DNA of 64,000 nt from Caulobacter sp. (GTDB taxonomy: Bacteria > Pseudomonadota > Alphaproteobacteria > Caulobacterales > Caulobacteraceae), in contig JAUXVF010000027.1 of assembly GCA_030680355.1 (NCBI GenBank), forward strand, positions 62,001-126,000, written 5' to 3'. The notes beneath the pieces were generated by a model that had not been told where the DNA came from, made no database searches, and saw only the letters and a list, made by a program, of their open reading frames with translations. Positions 53,827 through 64,000 of the stretch are shown piece after piece; within the stretch, counting starts at the first letter, position 1; the number at the start of each line of letters is the position of its first letter. Both the position numbers and the translations under genes were made by a program.

Positions 53827-54837
53827 ATGTCGACCCGCCTGCTGATGGTGTTCGTGCCGGACCCCGACGTGAACCTGGCGATGGATATCGCCCGGCGGCA
53901 CGCCACCCGCATCTGGGTGCGGCCGGCCCAGGGGTCGATGGAGAGCCTGCTGTGCGTGGTGCAGGGCCGCTATGTCGAGCGGCTGGTGGACGATCTCGAT
54001 GAACGCCTCGGCGCCCGCGAAGGCTTCTGCGCCATCGTCCTGCCGGTCGAGGCCGTGGTGCCGCCGCTCTATGAGACCACCGAGACGTCGCTGCCGCTGC
54101 GGGTCGGCAATCGCCCGCCCAGCCGGCTGGAAGCCTTCTTCAGCCGCGACCGGCTGAGCACCGAGGAACTCTACGACGACATCGAACAGACCGTGCAGTT
54201 GAGGCTGAGCTTCATCATCACCGTTCTGACCTCGGCCCTGATCGCCGGCCTGGGCATGCGCAGCGGCCAGACGGCCATCATCATCGGGGCCATGGTCATC
54301 GCCCCCTTCCTGGGCCCCTCCATCGGCCTGGCCATGGCCGCCACCGTCGGAAACGCCGGACTGGCGCGACGTTCGGCCCTGGCGCTGGCCGCGGGCACGG
54401 CCGCCTGTCTGATCCTGATGACGGTCGTCGGCCGGTTCATCGACATCGACATCACCGTCCCCGAACTGCTGAACCGCACCAAGGTCAGCCCGGCCGACAT
54501 CGTGCTGGCCCTGGCCAGCGGCGCGGCCGGCGTCGTCGCCTTCAGCCGCGGCGCGGCGGTGTCCCTGGTCGGGGTGATGATCGCCGTGGCCCTGGTGCCG
54601 CCCCTCGCCGCCGCCGGCATGCTGTTCGGATCCGGCCACCCGCAGCTCGCCCTCAACGCCCTCTTCCTGTTCGCGGTCAATCTGGTCTGTATCAACACCG
54701 CCGGCATCGCCACCTTCCTGTTCCAGGGTCTGCCGCCCAAGAGCTGGCGCATCACCTCCGGCATCCTGATGATCTGGACGGCGGTTCTGGCCGTCATGCT
54801 GGCGATCATCGTCACCCGGTTCGCCCCCCTGGGATAA
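53827..54837 (+). CDS. DUF389 (TIGR00341) inner-membrane protein
   Basis: 336 aa. The N-terminal ~100 residues are soluble ('RLLMVFVPDPDVNLAMDIARRH'). Six or so helices follow, with the DUF389 signature 'RSGQTAIIIGAMVIAPFLGPSIGLAMA' and 'KVSPADIVLALASGAAGVVAFSRG'. Function is unknown; no operon partner is evident, the nearest gene on the same strand being ureD 109 bp downstream. Confidence 0.88.
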   Translation: MSTRLLMVFVPDPDVNLAMDIARRHATRIWVRPAQGSMESLLCVVQGRYVERLVDDLDERLGAREGFCAIVLPVEAVVPPLYETTETSLPLRVGNRPPSRLEAFFSRDRLSTEELYDDIEQTVQLRLSFIITVLTSALIAGLGMRSGQTAIIIGAMVIAPFLGPSIGLAMAATVGNAGLARRSALALAAGTAACLILMTVVGRFIDIDITVPELLNRTKVSPADIVLALASGAAGVVAFSRGAAVSLVGVMIAVALVPPLAAAGMLFGSGHPQLALNALFLFAVNLVCINTAGIATFLFQGLPPKSWRITSGILMIWTAVLAVMLAIIVTRFAPLG

Positions 54838-54860
54838 TCGTTGGTCGCCGGAAAGCGACT

Positions 54861-54875
54861 GCCTGAAAATCAGGC
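54861..54875 (+). terminator. Weak hairpin after the DUF389 gene
   Basis: GCCTGA (54861-54866) and TCAGGC (54870-54875) form a 6-bp stem with an AAA loop, about 25 bp after the stop. It is followed by GCCTTACC rather than a U-run, so termination is only a possibility. Confidence 0.3.
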
Positions 54876-54946
54876 GCCTTACCGGGAGCGCACGGGCGCG
54901 TCCGCCGCGCCTTGCGCTTTGACCCTGGCCCCTCGACAGTCGGGTC

Positions 54947-55785
<839 letters not shown>

Positions 55786-55786
<1 letters not shown>

Positions 55787-56088
55787 TGAATCTGACGCCG
55801 CGTGAAAAGGACAAGCTGCTGATCGCCATGGCCGCCGTGGTGGCCCGTCGCCGGCTCGAGCGCGGGGTCAAGCTCAACCACCCCGAGGCCATCGCCCTGA
55901 TCTCCGACTTCGTCGTCGAGGGCGCCCGCGACGGCCGCCCCGTGGCCGAGTTGATGGAGGCCGGCGCCCATGTCGTGCGGCGCGATCAGGTCATGGAGGG
56001 CATCGCCGAGATGATCCACGACGTCCAGGTCGAGGCCACCTTTCCCGACGGGACCAAGCTGGTCACCGTCCACCACCCGATCCGATGA
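55786..56088 (+). CDS. ureA: Urease gamma subunit
   Basis: 100 aa, the standard length. '[34 protein letters not shown]' is the family N-terminus (quoted in part by its key residues T3-P-R-E-K), and '[25 protein letters not shown]' the C-terminal signature. It forms the (alpha-beta-gamma)3 urease with ureB and ureC. It is translationally coupled to ureD and followed by a small extra ORF before ureB. Confidence 0.95.
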
Positions 56089-56096
56089 GGTCAGAG

Positions 56097-56309
56097 ATGA
56101 AAAGCCTGCCGTTCCTTTGCGCGACTGCCCTCCTCGCAGCCGCACCGACAGCCCTCGCTCACGAAGGCCACGGCCTGCCCGGAGTCTGGCACGGCCTCAG
56201 CGACCAGCATGTGGCCGGAAGCTTCGCGGTGGCCATCGCTGTCGTCCTGGCCTTCAGCCTGCGCCGACCACTGGCCCGGGTGGCCGCCCGCTGGAGATCG
56301 CGCCGATGA
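56097..56309 (+). CDS. Small exported/membrane protein inserted between ureA and ureB (HupE/UreJ-like N-terminus)
   Basis: 70 aa from ATG 56097 (GAGGTCAGAG upstream); ATG 56085 overlapping the ureA stop is the alternative. A signal peptide ends '[12 protein letters not shown]', followed by a His-containing segment ('[17 protein letters not shown]'), one hydrophobic helix ('[17 protein letters not shown]') and a basic tail. The 'AHxGHG...HG' opening resembles the mature start of HupE/UreJ nickel permeases, which are often encoded in urease operons, but those have several more helices. Its stop overlaps the ureB start (ATGA), so it is part of the operon. A nickel-handling role is inference. Confidence 0.7.
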   Translation: MKSLPFLCATALLAAAPTALAHEGHGLPGVWHGLSDQHVAGSFAVAIAVVLAFSLRRPLARVAARWRSRR

Positions 56310-56610
56310 TTCCCGGCGAGATCATCGCCGCCGAGGGCGAGATCGAACTCAACGCCGGCGCGCCGACGGTCACGCTGGAGGTCGCCAATACCGGCGACCG
56401 GCCGATCCAGGTCGGCAGCCACTACCATTTCTTCGAGACCAACCCGGCCCTGGCCTTCGATCGCGACGCGACGCGCGGCTGGCGGCTGGACATCGCGGCC
56501 GGCACGGCGGTGCGGTTCGAGCCGGGCCAGACCCGCGAGGTGACGCTCGTGCCGCTGAGCGGCGACCGGCGCGTGTTCGGCTTTCGCCAGGCCGTGATGG
56601 GAGACCTCTG

Positions 56611-56611
<1 letters not shown>
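56306..56611 (+). CDS. ureB: Urease beta subunit
   Basis: 101 aa. '[18 protein letters not shown]', '[20 protein letters not shown]' and '[19 protein letters not shown]' are UreB hallmarks. The start overlaps the stop of the small inserted ORF and its own stop overlaps ureC. Confidence 0.95.
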
Positions 56612-58317
<1,706 letters not shown>

Positions 58318-58319
58318 CC

Positions 58320-58772
58320 ATGCTCAAAGTCACCAAGATCCATCCCGCCGGAACCTGGACCGGCCCCGCCGCCGACCATGTCACCCTCGACCAGGACGGT
58401 CGTCATCGCCGGCGCATCGCCCTGACCGGCGACCATGGCCTGGCCTTCCTGCTCGACCTGCCGGAGGCGGTGCAGCTGCGGCATGGCGAAGCCCTTGAAC
58501 TGGAGGACGGCCGCGTCGTCGAGGTCCTGGCCGCGCCCGAGGCCCTGCTGGAGGTCCGCGGAAAGGGTCCAGACCACCTGCTGCAGCTGGCCTGGCACCT
58601 GGGCAACCGGCACCTGGCGACCCAGGTGGCCGGCGACCGGCTGCTGATCCGCTACGACCATGTCATCGCCCATATGCTCGAACATCTCGGGGCGAGCGTG
58701 GCGAAAGTGACCGCGCCGTTCGATCCGGAAGGCGGGGCCTATGGCGGGGCGCATGGCGATCATGACCACTGA
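58320..58772 (+). CDS. ureE: Urease nickel metallochaperone UreE
   Basis: 150 aa. Two-domain UreE: the peptide-binding N-terminal domain ('[23 protein letters not shown]') and the metal-binding C-terminal domain with the conserved His of 'WHLGNRHLA' and 'YDHVIAHML'. The tail '[13 protein letters not shown]' is a short His-rich nickel site. It hands nickel to UreG. The gene overlaps ureF by 11 bases. Confidence 0.93.
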   Translation: MLKVTKIHPAGTWTGPAADHVTLDQDGRHRRRIALTGDHGLAFLLDLPEAVQLRHGEALELEDGRVVEVLAAPEALLEVRGKGPDHLLQLAWHLGNRHLATQVAGDRLLIRYDHVIAHMLEHLGASVAKVTAPFDPEGGAYGGAHGDHDH

Positions 58773-59420
58773 CAAAGGGAGAAGTCTCCTGCGCCTGCTC
58801 ACCTGGCTCTCCCCCGCCTTTCCGGTGGGCATGTTCGGCTGGTCGCACGGGCTGGAACAGGCCATCGCCGACGGTACGGTGAGGGACGGCGACGGCCTGA
58901 TCGAGTGGATCATCGGGCTGGTTGAATTCGGCTCGGGCTGGACCGACGCGGTGCTGCTGGCCGAGGCCCATGCGGCGGCGTCTGACCCCGGCCGGCTCGA
59001 CGCGGTCGCCGACCTCGCCCGGGCGCTCGCCCCGTCGGCGGAGCGTCTGGCCGAGACGCTGGGACAGGGGACCGCCTTCCTCAAGGCCGTCGCCGCCTGG
59101 CCTGACGCCCGCCCCCCACTGAACGAAGCGCCCTGGCCCGTCGCCGTCGGCGCCAGTTGCGGCCTGGCCGAAATCGCGGGCGAGGATGCTCTGGCCGCCA
59201 CCCTGCATGCCTTCGCCGCCAACCTGGTCTCGGTCGCCCTGCGCGCCATCCCGCTGGGTCAGACCGAGGGTGTGCGGGTGTTGGCGGCGGTCGAGCCGGT
59301 GGTCCTGGCGACCGCCGCCCGGGCCGCGCGATCAACACTGGACGATCTCGGCTCGGCGGCCATCATGTCCGACATCGCCGCCCTGCGGCACGAGACCCTG
59401 CAGCCGAGGCTCTTCCTGTC

Positions 59421-59424
<4 letters not shown>
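58762..59424 (+). CDS. ureF: Urease accessory protein UreF
   Basis: 220 aa from ATG 58762; ATGs at 58741 and 58753 are also in frame inside the ureE end. '[24 protein letters not shown]' and '[21 protein letters not shown]' are UreF signatures. It couples UreD-bound apo-urease to the GTPase UreG. Confidence 0.92.
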
Positions 59425-60074
<650 letters not shown>

Positions 60075-61019
60075 CGCCGCCGTCCGGGACAATGTTCAAC
60101 CGCACGAACCGCACCGGCCCGTGCGGCAGAATCTCGCCGGCGAAGATGTGGACATGGTCCATGCGCAGCTTTTGCTCGGGCAACAGCACCGGCCACGCCT
60201 CGGCCTGCGCGGCGATGTCCTGCGCCGACCCTGTGGCCGATGCAGACGCCTGGATCGAGCAGCGGTCGGGGTAGTTGCCCTTGAAGTGGCAGGTGTCGAC
60301 GGTGATCTCGTTGATGATCCCGGCATGGCCCAGCTCGAGGATCGCCCAGTCATGGCCGGGCTCGCGACGGCGGCGGGTTTCCCAGCCGTCGCCCATGTCC
60401 CTGCCCCGCCCCGGCGCGGTCAGGTTCTCGACCCGGCCGAAGTGCTCGTCATTGGCGATGATCCCGCGGCCGCCATGGCGCATGGCCAGCAGATCGAGAT
60501 CGGCGTCGGCCGGCAGGCTCGACCAGTCGAAATGCACCCGTCCGTAGACCCGCAGCCGCGCCACGCCGCCGTCGGGGAAGATGCTCAGCCGGACATGGGT
60601 CCAGACCCCCTTCGTGGTCACCTCGACGAACCGGCGGTCGTCGCCCTTGAGGTCGATCACGGGAACAAGCGTCGTCCAGTCGGTCTCTTCGTCCGGGAGA
60701 GTCGCGGTCGACACGCAGGTCTCGATCGAGGCGCGCGGCGGGTAGTTGCCGGTGAAGTTGCGGGTGTCGATCTCGAAGCCGGCGATCTCGCCGGGGACGC
60801 CCAGCCGCACGATGGCCCAGTCGTGGCCGGGGACCCGCTTTCGGCGGCTTTCCCAGCCGTCCATCCATTTGCCGTTGTCGTCGTACTTGCCGGGAATAAA
60901 CACCGGCTCGGCCGGGTCGATCAGGCGGGCCTTGTCGGCGAAGAAGTCGTCGGTGGCGTAGACCACCTCGCTCCCCAGCCGCGGCTGGGCGAGATCAACG
61001 AGGCCGGCGAAGGGATGGG

Positions 61020-61502
61020 TCAACGGGCGTCCTCGAACAGGTCGGCCAGCCGGAAGGCGGCGATGCGGTGGATCTGGCGGATGGCCTCGGCGAACTCGGC
61101 GTCCGGGTCGTTGGCCAGCCGGGCTTCGAAGGCGGCCAGAATGTCGACCCGGCCCAGTCCCTTCACCGCGATGATGAAGGGAAAGCCGAAGCGGGCGTTG
61201 TAGGCGGCGTTGAGGCGCTGGAAGGCGGCGAACTCGTCGGCCGTGCATTGGTCCAGACCCGCGCCCGACTGCTCGCGCACCGAGGCGTCGGCCATGCGGG
61301 CGCGGCTGGCCAACTGCGGGTGGGCCTGGATCAGGGCCAGCCGGGCGTCGCGCGGCGCGCTGTCGACCACGGCGGCCATGGCGGCGGCCATGGCCGGCGG
61401 CGTGCGCAGGGCCCCCGCCGCCGGCCAGACCGCCTCGGCCACCCAGGGCGAGTCCTCGTAGACCGCCCCGAAGCGCTGGATGAACCCGTCCCTACCCGAC
61501 AT
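61020..61502 (-). CDS. uraD: OHCU decarboxylase
   Basis: 160 aa from ATG 61502. 'FGAVYEDSPWVAEAVW', the catalytic His in 'IQAHPQLASRARM', 'EQSGAGLDQCTADEFAAFQRLN' and 'YNARFGFPFIIAVKG' are family signatures. It converts 2-oxo-4-hydroxy-4-carboxy-5-ureidoimidazoline to S-allantoin. The start lies inside the last codons of puuE (11-base overlap), so the three genes puuE-uraD-alc are translationally coupled. Confidence 0.95.
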   Translation of the reverse strand: MSGRDGFIQRFGAVYEDSPWVAEAVWPAAGALRTPPAMAAAMAAVVDSAPRDARLALIQAHPQLASRARMADASVREQSGAGLDQCTADEFAAFQRLNAAYNARFGFPFIIAVKGLGRVDILAAFEARLANDPDAEFAEAIRQIHRIAAFRLADLFEDAR

Positions 61503-62400
61503 GGGGATGCCGCTCGCGCCAATGCCGCGCGATCTCGATCCGGCGGGCGAACCAGACATCCTGATGACCCAGGGCGTGTTTCAGAAACCGCTCGAGACCG
61601 GCCATCTTGCCGGGCCGCCCGGCCAGCCGGCCATGCAGGCCGATGGACATCATCCGCGGCCGGTCCTCGCCCTCGGCGTAGAGCACGTCGAAGGCGTCGC
61701 GCAGATAGCTGAAGAACTGGTCGCCGGTGTTCAGCCCTGTGCCCGAAAACCGCATGTCATTGGCCTCCAGGCTGTAGGGCACGATCAGATGCGGCGTCGC
61801 CGTCTGGGTCGACCAGAAGGGCAAGTCGTCGGAATAGTCGTCGGCGTCATAGAGAAAGCCGCCGTCTTCCGCCGCCAGCCGGCGGGTGTTGGGGCTGGTG
61901 CGGCCCGTGTACCAGCCCATTGGCCGCTCTCCGGTCAGCCGGGTGTGGAGGTCGATGGCCTGGGCCATATGCTCGCGCTCCACCGCCTCGGACACGGCCT
62001 GGTAGTTGATCCAGCGCAGGCCATGGCTGGCGATCTCGTGCCCGGCCTGCAGACAGGCCTCGACGACGGCGGGGTTGCGCGCCATGGCCGAGGCCACGCC
62101 GAACACGGTCAGGGGCAGGTCGTAGCGGTCGAACAGCCGAAGCAGCCGCCAGACCCCGGAGCGTGAGCCGTATTCGTAGAGCGACTCCATGCTCATATGC
62201 CGGGCGCCCTCGACGGGGCCGGGAAAGATCATGTCCGACAGAAAGGTCTCGGCCCCGGCGTCGCCGTACAGCACGCTGTTCTCGCCGCCCTCCTCGTAGT
62301 TCAGCACTACCTGCACGGCGATGCGGGCGCCGCCCGGCCAGTCGGCGTGGGGCGGGGTGCGGCCGTAGCCGATCAGGTCTCTGGGATAGGCATCGCTCAT
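61492..62400 (-). CDS. puuE: Allantoinase of the polysaccharide-deacetylase family
   Basis: 302 aa from ATG 62400. The PuuE type of allantoinase is a NodB-like fold: 'VQVVLNYEEGGENSVLYGD', 'HEIASHGLRWINYQ', 'TGRTSPNTRRL' and 'MMSIGLHGRLAGRPGKM'. It opens the allantoin ring to allantoate without the metal-dependent amidohydrolase AllB. First gene of the minus operon puuE-uraD-alc; the 136-bp divergent region to uraH should hold both promoters. Confidence 0.94.
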   Translation of the reverse strand: MSDAYPRDLIGYGRTPPHADWPGGARIAVQVVLNYEEGGENSVLYGDAGAETFLSDMIFPGPVEGARHMSMESLYEYGSRSGVWRLLRLFDRYDLPLTVFGVASAMARNPAVVEACLQAGHEIASHGLRWINYQAVSEAVEREHMAQAIDLHTRLTGERPMGWYTGRTSPNTRRLAAEDGGFLYDADDYSDDLPFWSTQTATPHLIVPYSLEANDMRFSGTGLNTGDQFFSYLRDAFDVLYAEGEDRPRMMSIGLHGRLAGRPGKMAGLERFLKHALGHQDVWFARRIEIARHWRERHPHVG

Positions 62401-62439
62401 GGGACGCCCATAGCAGGCCCGAGAAGCCGTCATCGTCAA

Positions 62440-62479
62440 CAATTGCTTGCGGGCGACGACCGCGAACAGTTGCATTCGG
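62440..62479. promoter_or_regulatory. Direct repeats in the puuE/uraH divergent promoter
   Basis: CAATTGCTTGCGG (62440-62452) and CAGTTGCATTCGG (62467-62479) match at 10 of 13 positions and are spaced 27 bp apart. They sit centrally in the only intergenic region of the purine cluster and may be a regulator site for both operons. Promoter elements cannot be named. Confidence 0.35.
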
Positions 62480-62536
62480 CGCCGCGCGGGGAGATTCTGA
62501 ACGGCTCCGCCGCGCATCGCGGCGCCGGGAGCGACC

Positions 62537-62878
62537 ATGGCCGGACTGACGACACATGTTCTGGACACCACCCATGGCCGGCCGGCGGCGGGGGTGGCCC
62601 TGCGCCTGCTGCGCGATGGCGAGATTCTGGTCGAGACGGTGACCAACGCCGACGGCCGCTGCGACGCACCGCTGCTGACCGCCGAAGCCATGCGGCCCGG
62701 CGTCTATCGGCTCGAATTCGAGGTCGGCGCCTATTTTCGCGCGGCCGGCGCGGCCCTGCCCGATCCGGCCTTTCTCGAGACGGTGACGATCGACTTCGGC
62801 GTCGCCGACATCGCCGCCCACTATCATGTGCCCCTGCTGGTCTCGCCCTTCGGCTATTCCACCTACCGGGGGAGCTGA
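62537..62878 (+). CDS. uraH: 5-hydroxyisourate hydrolase (transthyretin-like)
   Basis: 113 aa. 'LTTHVLDTTHGRPAAGV' and the C-terminal 'HYHVPLLVSPFGYSTYRGS' give the catalytic His residues and the Tyr-Arg-Gly-Ser tail that distinguishes HIU hydrolase from transthyretin. It hydrolyses 5-hydroxyisourate to OHCU, the UraD substrate. Divergent from puuE, followed 2 bp later by xdhA. Confidence 0.96.
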   Translation: MAGLTTHVLDTTHGRPAAGVALRLLRDGEILVETVTNADGRCDAPLLTAEAMRPGVYRLEFEVGAYFRAAGAALPDPAFLETVTIDFGVADIAAHYHVPLLVSPFGYSTYRGS

Positions 62879-62880
62879 GG

Positions 62881-64000
62881 GTGCGCGACGCCGTCCGGTT
62901 CGTGCTCGACGGCGAGATCCGCACGCTGAGCGACGTCGACCCGACCCTGACGGTGCTCAACCTGCTGCGCTACGACCTGCGCCGCACCGGAACCAAGGAG
63001 GGCTGCGCCGAGGGCGACTGCGGCGCCTGCACCGTGGCCCTGGGCGAACTGGACGGAGACACGGTGAAATGGCGGGCGGTCAACGCCTGTATCCTGTTCG
63101 CCCCGATGCTGGACGGTAAGGCGCTGAAGACCGTCGAAAGCCTCGGCGGCGACCATCCGGTGCAGACCGCGATGGTCGAGCACCACGGCTCGCAATGCGG
63201 CTTCTGCACCCCTGGCATCGTCATGTCGCTGTGGGCGCGGGGGCGGGATGACGCGCCGCCGCCGGCGATCGACAGCCTGGCCGGCAACCTCTGCCGCTGC
63301 ACCGGCTATGGTCCGATCCTCGCCGCGGCCGAGGCCGCCGAGCCCCGCGATGAGGCCGATCCTGTCGCGGCCCTGAAGACCCTCGCCGGGGACGCGCCCC
63401 TGGCCCTGACCCACAAGGAGCGCCGCTGGTTCGCGCCGCGGACGCTGGACGACCTCGCCAATCTCTTCGTAGCCCATCCGGACGCCGTTATCCTGGCCGG
63501 AGCCACCGATGTCGGGCTGTGGGTGACCAAACAGCACCGGACGCTCGACACCGTCATCGCCCTGGGCGACGTCGCCGAGCTGAAGATGATCGGCCAGACG
63601 CCCGCCGGCCTGCGCATCGGCGCCGGGGTCCGCTACAGCGACGCCCTGTCGGCCCTGGCCGCGCTGCACCCAGACCTCGGCGAACTGGTCCGGCGACTGG
63701 GCTCGGTGCAGGTGCGCAACAGCGGCACCATCGGCGGCAATATCGCAAACGGCTCGCCGATCGGCGACATGCCCCCGGCCCTGATCGCCCTCGGCGCCAC
63801 CCTTGTCCTGCGCAGCGGGGGCGAGACCCGAGACCTGCCGCTCGAAGACTATTTCCTGGCCTACGGCAAACAGGACCGGCGGCCCGGCGAGTTCGTCGAG
63901 GCGGTGGTCATCCCCGCCCCCGCCGCCGACAGCCTCTACCGCGTGTTCAAACTGTCAAAACGCTTCGACCAGGACATCTCGGCGATCAGCGCCGGGTTCG
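62881..64000 (+). CDS. xdhA: Xanthine dehydrogenase small subunit (runs off the window end)
   Basis: 373 codons visible from a GTG at 62881 (GGGGGAG upstream); open to the window end. The first [2Fe-2S] site is 'KEGCAEGDCGACTV', the second 'SQCGFCTPGIVMSL' and 'NLCRCTGYGPI'. The FAD-binding domain follows ('ILAGATDVGLWVTKQHR', 'NSGTIGGNIANGSPIGDMPP'). This is the XdhA form with Fe-S and FAD domains in one chain; the molybdopterin subunit should follow outside the window. It oxidises hypoxanthine and xanthine to urate. Confidence 0.95.
   Translation, partial: MRDAVRFVLDGEIRTLSDVDPTLTVLNLLRYDLRRTGTKEGCAEGDCGACTVALGELDGDTVKWRAVNACILFAPMLDGKALKTVESLGGDHPVQTAMVEHHGSQCGFCTPGIVMSLWARGRDDAPPPAIDSLAGNLCRCTGYGPILAAAEAAEPRDEADPVAALKTLAGDAPLALTHKERRWFAPRTLDDLANLFVAHPDAVILAGATDVGLWVTKQHRTLDTVIALGDVAELKMIGQTPAGLRIGAGVRYSDALSALAALHPDLGELVRRLGSVQVRNSGTIGGNIANGSPIGDMPPALIALGATLVLRSGGETRDLPLEDYFLAYGKQDRRPGEFVEAVVIPAPAADSLYRVFKLSKRFDQDISAISAGF

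Overview
The window looks like chromosome of a high-GC alphaproteobacterium of the Caulobacterales type (Caulobacter/Phenylobacterium-like). Pointers are three TonB-dependent receptors (one of the long Xanthomonas-Caulobacter oligosaccharide class), a FecI/FecR sensor pair, a sugar dehydrogenase close to Caulobacter XylB, dense operons with ATGA/TGATG start-stop overlaps, and CTTGA-N6-TCAAG boxes resembling FixK/FNR sites. I see no rRNA, tRNA, IS element, prophage or CRISPR array. No gene-free stretch exceeds 300 bases. Genes at both window edges are truncated.

Region 1 (1-5541, minus): an ECF sigma factor, its FecR-type anti-sigma, an STN-domain TonB receptor and the start of an S9-type serine peptidase form a ligand-sensing uptake module, probably for peptides. 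A divergent D-aminoacylase-family amidohydrolase (5779-7515) faces it. Region 2 (7523-22948, minus): a zinc-ribbon protein, acyl-CoA dehydrogenase, dienoyl-CoA-reductase-like SDR, gabD, gabT, MFS transporter, beta-lactamase-fold hydrolase, TPR-sulfotransferase, second TonB receptor and nitrilase-family amidase, headed by a MocR/GabR-type regulator with an extra C-terminal domain. Repeated GCGCCAGT sites lie between the regulator and the amidase. This looks like a catabolic island for an unidentified amide or amino compound.

Region 3 (23016-38778): a beta-1,4-galactan/galactoside locus. A TonB receptor and GH53 endo-galactanase handle polymer; a GH2 beta-galactosidase and a three-gene ABC importer handle oligomers and monomers. 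A divergent operon (IlvD/Edd-family sugar-acid dehydratase, XylB-like dehydrogenase, SMP-30 lactonase, dgoK, dgoA, GntR regulator) encodes a De Ley-Doudoroff route to pyruvate and glyceraldehyde-3-phosphate. The same AT-rich motif precedes the catabolic operon and the TonB receptor, defining a probable regulon.

Region 4 (39045-51105): PEP synthase, an SDR, a frameshifted phosphoribosyltransferase, an ABC-type efflux operon (ATPase, double-FtsX permease, HlyD adaptor) and convergent selenium genes (oxidoreductase-SelD fusion and the tRNA 2-selenouridine synthase MnmH). Four TTGA-N6-TCAA palindromes sit in the intergenic regions here, suggesting oxygen-responsive control.

Region 5 (51150-64000): a DUF1499 membrane protein, a GNAT-nitrilase fusion and a DUF389 membrane protein, then a nitrogen-scavenging block. 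This is ureDA-(small HupE/UreJ-like ORF)-ureBCEFG, followed by convergent alc-uraD-puuE and divergent uraH-xdhA. Together these take xanthine through hydroxyisourate, OHCU, allantoin and allantoate to urea and ammonia; only the urate-oxidising step is not seen in the window.
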